64,000 nt of DNA from JdFR-22 sp964534325 (GTDB lineage: Archaea; Halobacteriota; Archaeoglobi; Archaeoglobales; Archaeoglobaceae), in assembly GCA_964534325.1 (NCBI GenBank), contig CAZHOR010000003.1:113418-177417 (forward strand). Reading direction: 5' to 3'. The notes under the pieces were generated by a model. It had not been told where the DNA came from. It saw only the letters and a list, made by a program, of their open reading frames with translations, and did no database searches. Position 1 is the stretch's first letter; each line of letters opens with the position of its first letter. Positions 17,545 to 24,808 of the stretch are shown here, in pieces. Both the position numbers and the translations under genes were made by a program.

Positions 17545-17748
17545 TTATTCTTTATTGGCCAGTTTGATATCTTCTGCCTTAACTGTCTTTCTTCCTACGT
17601 AACGTGCAGTTTCATTAGCCTTTCTTGCAAGGTTTGCAGCATATTCTTCGAGTTCGTCTATCATTGCGTTCTTGGCATCCTCGCTTATCCTTTCTGCTCC
17701 AGCCTTTTTCATTATTCTCTCAATTGGTGCAACAGGTAATTTTGCCAT
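17545..17748 (-). CDS. Archaeal histone
   Basis: 67 aa, a single histone fold of the HMf type: LPVAPIERIMKKAGAERISE (helix 1 and loop), a long central helix and VGRKTVKAEDIKLANK at the C-terminus. It binds and wraps DNA as dimers and higher multimers. The RxTVxxxD loop and the PxAPxxRIxK start are conserved. AAACCACCTCC upstream on the plus strand is the ribosome binding site GGAGGTGG on the minus strand. Monocistronic. Confidence 0.97.
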   Translation of the reverse strand: MAKLPVAPIERIMKKAGAERISEDAKNAMIDELEEYAANLARKANETARYVGRKTVKAEDIKLANKE

Positions 17749-17894
17749 TTAAACCACCTCCGTAGCAATAATATTTAGTTATTTTAACTATTTATGTTTT
17801 TTCAATAGTCTCCACCTTTTCGCAAGCCGTTCCTTTCTTTTATACCGAAATTATTAATTTCGATGGACTCAATCTGCTTTAAGCAGGTGTAAGA

Positions 17895-18086
17895 GTGGCC
17901 TTTGTGAGAGTGGACCGTAGCAAGTGCAAAGGACATGCTTTGTGCATAAAAGTTTGTCCAGTAGACGTCTTCGAACTCGATGAGGACGAAAAATCCGTGC
18001 CATTCAGGATGGGGGATTGTATAGAGTGCTGCTCATGTGTGATATCGTGTCCAGAGGAAGCCGTATGGGTTGACATCTGCAAGTAA
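17895..18086 (+). CDS. Ferredoxin-like protein, first cluster motif has His for Cys
   Basis: 63 aa, GTG start after AGGTGTAAGA. Two ferredoxin half-motifs: CKGHALCIKVCP (C11) has the CxxCxxCxxxCP spacing but with His in place of the second Cys; CIECCSCVISCP is complete. The same architecture, with all Cys present, occurs in the two ferredoxins beside dsrABD (60969-61495), so this is a distant paralogue, possibly holding one 4Fe-4S plus one 3Fe-4S or His-ligated cluster. Partner unknown. Confidence 0.85.
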   Translation: MAFVRVDRSKCKGHALCIKVCPVDVFELDEDEKSVPFRMGDCIECCSCVISCPEEAVWVDICK

Positions 18087-18196
18087 CTCTTTCCAGAATC
18101 AAAGACTTTTGAAGAGATTATGGAGGTCAACCTTCGTCCACAATCTCATTATTCCCTCTTTTGCTCTAAAATTATTATGTGTTTTTCCAAAACCTT

Positions 18197-18343
18197 ATGT
18201 TCAACTTAGGTTCTCTTGATCATATGAATAGCAGAGCAATAGGGAATCTGGGAGCGCTGGCCTTTTTGCTGGCAGTTGTGATGGCAGTTACCATTATTAT
18301 GTACGTAACAGGAGTTCAAAGTGTACAGGCTGACATGCCCTGA
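18197..18343 (+). CDS. 48-aa single-span membrane protein
   Basis: Too short for routine gene calling. It reads MFNLGSLDHMNSRAIGNLGA, then a hydrophobic helix LAFLLAVVMAVTIIMYV and a short tail ending QADMP. An AT-rich TATA-like AAAATTATTA at 18169-18178 is about 27 nt before the ATG, which fits a leaderless message; Met10 at 18224 is an alternative start. No homologue recognised. Confidence 0.5.
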   Translation: MFNLGSLDHMNSRAIGNLGALAFLLAVVMAVTIIMYVTGVQSVQADMP

Positions 18344-18404
18344 AATAACTATTACTCTCTTTTGTTGACCTTTACTGTCTTAGTTCACGACCTCACTAAA
18401 TTAG

Positions 18405-19487
18405 TCAAAGATTATGGTACTCTGATTGTATTTCCTTCACCCGCTCTATTATACGGTCCACCGCGTCCACATACTTATTAAGGTCCGGCAACTGGTAGTT
18501 GCCCGGCTCTCTGATGTGTGAGGTGTCCAGTCCTGCAAGGCTGGCTATGACCGCCAGGTTGGTGTAGGGGAGCCCGCCTTCTATCCCGTATCCTCCTCCC
18601 ATAATCGCTATGATCTTTCCGTTGCATAATCTGGATGCAGTATCTACTGCTATGTCCATCATTTGGGAGTAGCCTCTGGCGGTGAGATTGAGGTTGGTTA
18701 TGGGGTCTGTGAAGTGGTTGTCCTGTCCTGCTTCCAGCACCATGACCTCAGGTTTGAACTCTTCGGCCAGGGGCACGAATATCTCTTTAACCACCTTCAA
18801 GTAACCTTCGTCAGAAGTAGATGGAGGTAAGGGGACATTTACGTTGAAGCCTTCTCCTTCTCTTTCTCCTACTTCGTCTGCAAATCCTGTACCGGGGAAG
18901 AGAGTTCTTCCATCCTGGTGGGTTGAAATGGTGAGGACTGAAGGGTCATTGTAGAAGATGGACTGGGTCCCGTCAAAGTGGTGGGCATCCCAATCCCATA
19001 AAAGGACCCTTTTCACCCCATATATTTTCTGGATGTGCTTGATCATTATGGAAGTATTGTTGGTGAAACAAAAACCGTGCCCGTAATCCCTGAAAGCGTG
19101 ATGTCCTCCAGGTCTGGCCATCACGAAAGAGCGATCGACTTTGCCGTCCATCACCAGCTCCCCACCAACTATTGCTCCCCCTGCTGCCAGTCTGGCCTGC
19201 TCATAGGTCACTTCCTGCATAATGGTCTCCCCTTCCCTGTCAATAGCCCTACCCCATAATGTCCCCGCCAGCTGGTCCAGATAATCTTCACTGTGCACCC
19301 TCAACAATTCGGTTCTGGAAGCCTTTCTGGGGTCATAGACTTCTACCTCAGGGAGCTGGAATATGCCTTCTTCTTCCAGCTGGTCCACGGTGTACATCAG
19401 CCTCTCCCTTCTCTCCGGATGGGTGGGGGAGTGCTCGTGGAGCAGATAGTCCTGATGGTAAATCAGACCGACTTTATTCCTTTTCAT
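18405..19487 (-). CDS. Histone deacetylase/AcuC-family amidohydrolase
   Basis: Zn-dependent deacetylase of the arginase/HDAC fold. Catalytic features: RPGGHHAFRDYGHGFCFTNN (tandem His), WDWDAHHFDGTQ (metal-binding Asp and His) and EAGQDNHFTDP (second metal Asp). 360 aa is normal. Substrates in archaea may be acetylated lysines or small acetyl-polyamines; not told by sequence. It follows the HyuA-like gene with a 4-nt gap, so both are one operon, downstream of a histone gene. Confidence 0.93.
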   Translation of the reverse strand: MKRNKVGLIYHQDYLLHEHSPTHPERRERLMYTVDQLEEEGIFQLPEVEVYDPRKASRTELLRVHSEDYLDQLAGTLWGRAIDREGETIMQEVTYEQARLAAGGAIVGGELVMDGKVDRSFVMARPGGHHAFRDYGHGFCFTNNTSIMIKHIQKIYGVKRVLLWDWDAHHFDGTQSIFYNDPSVLTISTHQDGRTLFPGTGFADEVGEREGEGFNVNVPLPPSTSDEGYLKVVKEIFVPLAEEFKPEVMVLEAGQDNHFTDPITNLNLTARGYSQMMDIAVDTASRLCNGKIIAIMGGGYGIEGGLPYTNLAVIASLAGLDTSHIREPGNYQLPDLNKYVDAVDRIIERVKEIQSEYHNL

Positions 19488-19491
19488 CTCC

Positions 19492-21141
19492 TCAATTTCT
19501 CCACGTTCTCAGTTTCTCCACATTGATCCTGCTGGAGATCCCCGGCTTTACCTGAGCCTCAATATCGCTTATCTGCCCTGATACTCTGACCATCTCCACT
19601 ACATTAAAATAGCGCATACTCTTTATCTCCACATCCTCATCTGTAACGTGAGAAGCTCCAGCACTTTGAGAGGTCTTTACAGCCTCTTCTCTTGCCAGAT
19701 CCATCAAATCGCTCTCGGAAAATCTTTTCCCCTTCTCTACCTCTCTGGGAGTTCCATTGACGGTCATCACTCCTTGAGCAGTGTCTATGTGAATACCCGT
19801 TTTGAGAGAAACCCTTGAAACCGCACACCCTACAGCACCCGCTACTTCTGCATGGTGAGGAACCACATACGGGTGACCGAGGTTTTGGGCTATTCTGGGT
19901 ATGAGGTATCTGGAGAGGACTCCACCTCCCAAAATGGTCAATTTATTTTCTTCGTTCGATTTCCCGTACTCTTTGAGGAATTTTTGAGCTTCGTGAGAAA
20001 CCAGCTGGCTGAATTGGTTCACTATTTCTCTCGACAGCTCCTCTACCTCCAGCCCGGTCCTAACGGCCAGTTCTTTCATCGCTTCTTTAGACCTGCTCCG
20101 ATCTCCCTGAACAAATTCTCCCAGGACGTGAAGAGCATCCGTTACGGTGGGATAATCCCCTCCGAACGCCGCTGACTGGCCTTTCCTCTCCCTGATCTTT
20201 ATTTCGTCCTGTTCCATCTCCACGCGGGAGTCTCCACCCATAGCCACATCTACAGACTTGATGGACGAGAAGGGAGTTTTGAAACCGGCTATCTCCAGTT
20301 CATCCTCGATTTCGGGCTCTCCATCGCTTATAAGACCTATGTCGGTGGTGGTCCCCCCAATATCAACAGTGATGGCGTTCTGTGCACCGGTCAAAGCGAA
20401 CAGGCCGAGGGTGCTCACCGCAGGTCCTGACTTTATGGTGACCGAGGGGACCTGGGACACCATTTCTCTGTTGAGCATGGCACCATCGGATTTAATGAAA
20501 TACAGTGGAGCTTCTATCCCCAATTCAGAGATAACGTCTTCAATGTCTGTGGCGAAACCCTCGAATACGGGTTTGCTCTTGGCGTTGAGAACTGTGGTGG
20601 ACGCTCTTATAGGAAAGCTGAGGTCGCTGGAGACTTCGTGTCCCCTGGAAATACTCTTACCGTTCCCGTTCAACATTTTCGCTGCTTCGTCTTCCAGAAC
20701 AGGATTCCGCACCGAAAACTTTCCCACTACAGCATAGGTCTCTACTTGACTGTTGACTTCTTCCTTAAATCTCTGTATTTCCTCTAAGTCAAGCTCTTCG
20801 ACTTTCCTCCCTCTGTGATCTATATACCCAGCGACGACCCCGTTCAAGTCCCCTGATTCAGCCAAGCTCGGGTTGAGACCTGGACCCGGGATTAGGAGGC
20901 ATGCACACCTTCCCATTTCTCCTTTCAAGGCCGAGTTAAGGATGAGCGTGGTGCCGATAACCACTCTGTGGATATCTTCACAATTGGATTCGGCATCATC
21001 TTTTAGAGACTTTAAGACCTCTCTTATACCTGCGACGTCATTTGGAGTGCTGGGAACCTTAACGGAAGAAACCAAACCGTCTTCAGACAGCAAGACCCCG
21101 TCTGTATTGGTTCCGCCTGCGTCAATGCCTATTATGGCCAT
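19492..21141 (-). CDS. Hydantoinase/oxoprolinase-family ATPase (HyuA-like)
   Basis: ASKHA-fold ATPase related to the alpha subunits of hydantoinase, oxoprolinase and acetone carboxylase. N-terminal phosphate loop GIDAGGTNTDGVLLSED, second phosphate motif AITVDIGGTTTDIGLISDG at about 265, and adenosine loop LTILGGGVLSRYLIPRIAQ. 549 aa is shorter than 5-oxoprolinase and no HyuB partner is nearby. Co-transcribed with the HDAC-family gene. The true substrate is unknown. Confidence 0.88.
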   Translation of the reverse strand: MAIIGIDAGGTNTDGVLLSEDGLVSSVKVPSTPNDVAGIREVLKSLKDDAESNCEDIHRVVIGTTLILNSALKGEMGRCACLLIPGPGLNPSLAESGDLNGVVAGYIDHRGRKVEELDLEEIQRFKEEVNSQVETYAVVGKFSVRNPVLEDEAAKMLNGNGKSISRGHEVSSDLSFPIRASTTVLNAKSKPVFEGFATDIEDVISELGIEAPLYFIKSDGAMLNREMVSQVPSVTIKSGPAVSTLGLFALTGAQNAITVDIGGTTTDIGLISDGEPEIEDELEIAGFKTPFSSIKSVDVAMGGDSRVEMEQDEIKIRERKGQSAAFGGDYPTVTDALHVLGEFVQGDRSRSKEAMKELAVRTGLEVEELSREIVNQFSQLVSHEAQKFLKEYGKSNEENKLTILGGGVLSRYLIPRIAQNLGHPYVVPHHAEVAGAVGCAVSRVSLKTGIHIDTAQGVMTVNGTPREVEKGKRFSESDLMDLAREEAVKTSQSAGASHVTDEDVEIKSMRYFNVVEMVRVSGQISDIEAQVKPGISSRINVEKLRTWRN

Positions 21142-21289
21142 GATCTACTGTAATCCGAATACGTTTTAACACTTTTTCTTCTCAGCCAAAAATTGTTGGG
21201 ATGGTTTTTTTAGGTTTAAGAAGTTATTTGGGGACGTTTTGCGGACTACCTAAAGTTTTAAATTGTATGGCATGTATTCACTAATCATG

Positions 21290-22402
21290 ACCGACAAAAC
21301 TACGTTTAGTTTAATAAAGGCTGATGTGGGTGGTTTACCGGGACATGCTAGAGTTCCAGAAGAGATATTGAACTTGGCTTCCGACATTCTTCAGCAAAAG
21401 AAGAGCAGCAACGACATAATTGATTTCAGAGTTTACCACGCTGGTGACGACCTTGAACTAATCATGACCCACAGAGAGGGGGTTGACAGTGACAATATCC
21501 ATGGAATAGCATGGGAAGTATTTGAAAAGGCTACAGAAAAAGCAAAAGAGATGAAATTGTATGGTGCGGGACAGGACCTGCTTTCTGACGCCTTCTCCGG
21601 AAATGTAAGAGGAATGGGTCCGGGAGTAGCTGAAATGGAGATAACTGAAAGAAAAGCTGAGCCAGTGCTCGCATTCATGATGGATAAGACAGAGCCGGGA
21701 GCCTTCAACCTCCCCGTTTATAAAATGTTCGCTGACCCTTTCAACACTGCAGGATTGATCATCGACCCGTCACTCCACAATGGGTTCGTCTTCGAGGTAT
21801 GGCAGATAATGGAGAACAAGAGGGTTTTCCTCAATTGTCCTGAAGAGATGTACGATCTGCTGGCCCTTATAGGTGGGAAGAGCCAGTTCGTCATCAAGAG
21901 GGTTTTCCCCAAAGAGGGTGGAAAGCTGCCAGCTGATGAACCAGTTGCGGCTGTTAGCACGGAGAAGCTGTTCAAGATAGCCGGTGAGTATGTGGGTAAG
22001 GATGACCCGGTTGCAGTGGTGAGAGCCCAGAGCGGATTGCCCGCAGTGGGAGAAGTTCTGGAGCCATTTGGATTCCCCCACCTGGTGAGCGGATGGATGA
22101 GAGGGAGCCACAACGGCCCTCTGATGCCCGTCCCATTCAAATACTCTCAATGCACCCGCTTCGACGGTCCGCCAAGGGTGATTGGGGCAGGCTTCCAGCT
22201 GGCCAACGGAACGCTGGTGGGTCCCACGGACATGTTCGACGATCCCGCATATGATTACACCAGAGAGAAGGCCATGGAAGTTGCCGATTACATGAGAAGA
22301 CACGGTCCGTTTGAACCTCACAGACTTCCGGGTGAGGAAATGGAATATACCACATTGCCCAAGGTCTTCGAGAAACTGGAAGACAGATTCGAAAAGGTCT
22401 AA
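21290..22402 (+). CDS. Fructose-1,6-bisphosphate aldolase/phosphatase
   Basis: Bifunctional gluconeogenic enzyme (class V FBPase): condenses triose phosphates and then dephosphorylates FBP. Start at 21290 gives MTDKTTFSLIKADVGGLPGH, matching the family N-terminus; the upstream frame to 21263 adds residues absent from the family. Mg-binding stretches such as ADVGG and the C-terminal FDDPAYDYTREKAMEVADYM are present. TTTTAAAT at 21255-21262 lies about 30 nt upstream, so the message is nearly leaderless. 370 aa is normal. Confidence 0.95.
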   Translation, partial: TDKTTFSLIKADVGGLPGHARVPEEILNLASDILQQKKSSNDIIDFRVYHAGDDLELIMTHREGVDSDNIHGIAWEVFEKATEKAKEMKLYGAGQDLLSDAFSGNVRGMGPGVAEMEITERKAEPVLAFMMDKTEPGAFNLPVYKMFADPFNTAGLIIDPSLHNGFVFEVWQIMENKRVFLNCPEEMYDLLALIGGKSQFVIKRVFPKEGGKLPADEPVAAVSTEKLFKIAGEYVGKDDPVAVVRAQSGLPAVGEVLEPFGFPHLVSGWMRGSHNGPLMPVPFKYSQCTRFDGPPRVIGAGFQLANGTLVGPTDMFDDPAYDYTREKAMEVADYMRRHGPFEPHRLPGEEMEYTTLPKVFEKLEDRFEKV

Positions 22403-22431
22403 TCCCATCTTTTTTTTATTTATTGTTGATT

Positions 22432-23070
22432 ATGGCACACTTCCGTGATAGGCGGGATGGCGGAAAGAAGCTAGCCGATTTTGTTGAAGATATGGAGTTC
22501 GACTACGTGGCTGCCATCCCCAGAGGTGGGGTCGCGGTAGGGATTGAAGTGGCCAAAGCCAGGGACAAGCCTCTTCTGGTTATTGGGGTGCGGAAGATCC
22601 CTATTCCGTGGAGCCCGGAAGCCGGATTTGGAGCTGTTGCCGAAGACGGCTCTACGTTCATCAACGAGAAGATCTTTGACCATCTGGGGTTATCTGTGGA
22701 GGAAACAGAAGAATTGGCTGAGGAAGTCCGTAAAGAGGTGGAGAGGAGGGTAAAGACATACAGGGAAGAACCATTACCCGAACTCTCCGGTAAAACTGTT
22801 CTGCTGGTGGACGACGGTTTCGCTTCCGGCTACACCGCTATAGCAGCCATAGAATTACTCAAAAAGAAAGGTGCTACAGTATATGCCGCAGCTCCCTGCT
22901 CTCCCTCGGATACCGTCAAACTGCTCGAAAGCTATGCCCACAATGTAGTGGTCATCAAAGAGCAGAGGTGGGGTAGTTTTGCTGTAGCCAGCTACTACCA
23001 TGAGTTCAGCGACCTCTCGGATCAGGAAGTAGTGGAAATGCTCTCCGAACTATCCTCAAGCCAAAACTAA
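22432..23070 (+). CDS. Phosphoribosyltransferase-family protein
   Basis: PRTase fold with the PRPP-binding motif TVLLVDDGFASGYTAIAA at about 125-142, close to COG1926 proteins. Start at 22432 (MAHFRDRRDGGKKLADFVED) matches that family. The substrate base is unknown; the early VAAIPRGGVAVGIEVAKARD is typical of these orphan PRTases. 29 nt after the FBP aldolase/phosphatase, so probably the same operon. Confidence 0.85.
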   Translation: MAHFRDRRDGGKKLADFVEDMEFDYVAAIPRGGVAVGIEVAKARDKPLLVIGVRKIPIPWSPEAGFGAVAEDGSTFINEKIFDHLGLSVEETEELAEEVRKEVERRVKTYREEPLPELSGKTVLLVDDGFASGYTAIAAIELLKKKGATVYAAAPCSPSDTVKLLESYAHNVVVIKEQRWGSFAVASYYHEFSDLSDQEVVEMLSELSSSQN

Positions 23071-23123
23071 AAACTAAAAAAAGCGAAAAATAAAATCAAA
23101 TAAAAACCAGGAAAATTAAGGAT

Positions 23124-24704
23124 CTATAGGGAGACGTATACGGCGTTGATTATGTTCTCTACTTTGACCATCTCTCTGAGCAGCTCTTCTGAGGGTGTGT
23201 CATCTACCATCAGTAGCATTAGCTGGATTCCTCCTTTTCCTCCGTGCCTTCCCACGATCATCTGGGCTATGTTCACGTTGTACTCTCCGAATAGTCTTCC
23301 GATCCTGCCTATAACTCCTGGCTTGTCCTCGTGGAGAGAGATTACGTATTCTCCTTCGGGAACAAAATCTACTTCGTATTTGTCTATTTTGAGTATCCGG
23401 TAATCCTCTTTGGTGAAGCAGACACCAGAGATATACGTGCTCTGGCTCTCGTTGCCCACAGTGATCTCCAGCAAGCTATCGTAAACTCCACTTCGCTCTG
23501 ATTTGCTCTCTTCTATTGAGATGCCTCTCTCCTGGGCGATCTGCATTGAGGATACTAGATTTATGTCCGTTACTATCTGGCTGAACAGTCCGGCGAGAAG
23601 GGATCTGGTGATATACTCTGTTTTCCTTTTGGACAAAGTACCTCTGAAGGTCAGCTTGACGTTGGTGAAAACCCCTCCCAATCTTGCGGAAGCGATGGTC
23701 CCCATTTTCTGTGCTAAGGTGAGGTATGGCTTGAGGTATTCGAATTCAGCTGAATCCACTCGAGGTAGATTGATGGCGTTCTTTACGGGCAGTCCTTTGG
23801 AAAAATTGGCCAGATCGTTGGCAATGCTCAACCCTACACCCATTTGTGCTTCTTTGGTTGAGGCTCCCAGGTGTGGGGTGGTCACTACGTTATCCAGCTT
23901 GAAGAGCGGGTTATCTGGATCAGGAGGCTCTTGCTCGAAAACGTCCAGAGCTGCCCCATTTACCTTACCGTTTTCCAGGGCATTGTAAAGAGCTTTTTCG
24001 TCAATTATTCCTCCTCTAGCACAGTTGAGGACCATCACACCGTCCTTCATGGAGTCGAACTCCTCTTTTGACAGCAAATGGGTTGTCTCTTTGGTCTTGG
24101 GGACGTGAACAGTGATTATATCGGATTTTTTGATGACCTCATCCATTTTTGCCAGCTTTACGCCGATATCTTCTGTTCTGTCCTTGCTGATGTAGGGGTC
24201 GTAGCCGAGGACGTTCATCTCCAGACCAACAGCCCTTCTGGCGACCTCAAAACCGATCCTGCCCAATCCTATGACTCCCAGGGTCTTTCCCCTTAGCTCG
24301 GTCCCAAGGAATTTCTTTCTCTCCCATTTTCCATCCTTAACACTTTTGCACGCGTGGGGGGTATTCCTTGCGAGGGCAAAGAGCAGAGCCAGGGTTTGCT
24401 CCGCAGCAGAAACGGTATTTCCACCGGGCGCATTCGCCACAATTATCCCCTGCTGGGTTGCGGCATTAACGTCTATATTATCTACACCAACCCCAGCTCT
24501 CCCTATGAATCTGAGGTTTTTAGCAGCGTTTATAACTTCCTCCGTTACCTGGGTACCGCTTCTCACAACCAGTGCATCGTATTCAGGGATGATAGATATT
24601 AATTCCTCTTGGCTAAGGCCTGTGTTCACATCAACCGACAAACCTTCTTGTTGCATTGTTTTAACCACATCGTCTGGAATGGAATCGGATACAAGAACTT
24701 TCAT
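23124..24704 (-). CDS. serA: D-3-phosphoglycerate dehydrogenase
   Basis: First enzyme of serine synthesis (3-phosphoglycerate to 3-phosphohydroxypyruvate, NAD). Rossmann motif GLGRIGFEVARRA, catalytic GRAGVGVDNIDVNAA, His in TTPHLGASTKEAQ. Then an allosteric substrate-binding domain and a C-terminal ACT domain (VISLHEDKPGVIGRIGRLFG) that usually binds serine. 526 aa is the long form. Convergent with the PRTase gene. Confidence 0.96.
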   Translation of the reverse strand: MKVLVSDSIPDDVVKTMQQEGLSVDVNTGLSQEELISIIPEYDALVVRSGTQVTEEVINAAKNLRFIGRAGVGVDNIDVNAATQQGIIVANAPGGNTVSAAEQTLALLFALARNTPHACKSVKDGKWERKKFLGTELRGKTLGVIGLGRIGFEVARRAVGLEMNVLGYDPYISKDRTEDIGVKLAKMDEVIKKSDIITVHVPKTKETTHLLSKEEFDSMKDGVMVLNCARGGIIDEKALYNALENGKVNGAALDVFEQEPPDPDNPLFKLDNVVTTPHLGASTKEAQMGVGLSIANDLANFSKGLPVKNAINLPRVDSAEFEYLKPYLTLAQKMGTIASARLGGVFTNVKLTFRGTLSKRKTEYITRSLLAGLFSQIVTDINLVSSMQIAQERGISIEESKSERSGVYDSLLEITVGNESQSTYISGVCFTKEDYRILKIDKYEVDFVPEGEYVISLHEDKPGVIGRIGRLFGEYNVNIAQMIVGRHGGKGGIQLMLLMVDDTPSEELLREMVKVENIINAVYVSL

Positions 24705-24808
24705 TGGTGTAAGTTAAGGTGTGTGGATTATAAATTTTGCTTAGTCTTCAGTCTTTAGCTTGGGGTCTTAGCAATGTTTTTTAATTTGCATCTTCCACTC
24801 AGTAAATA

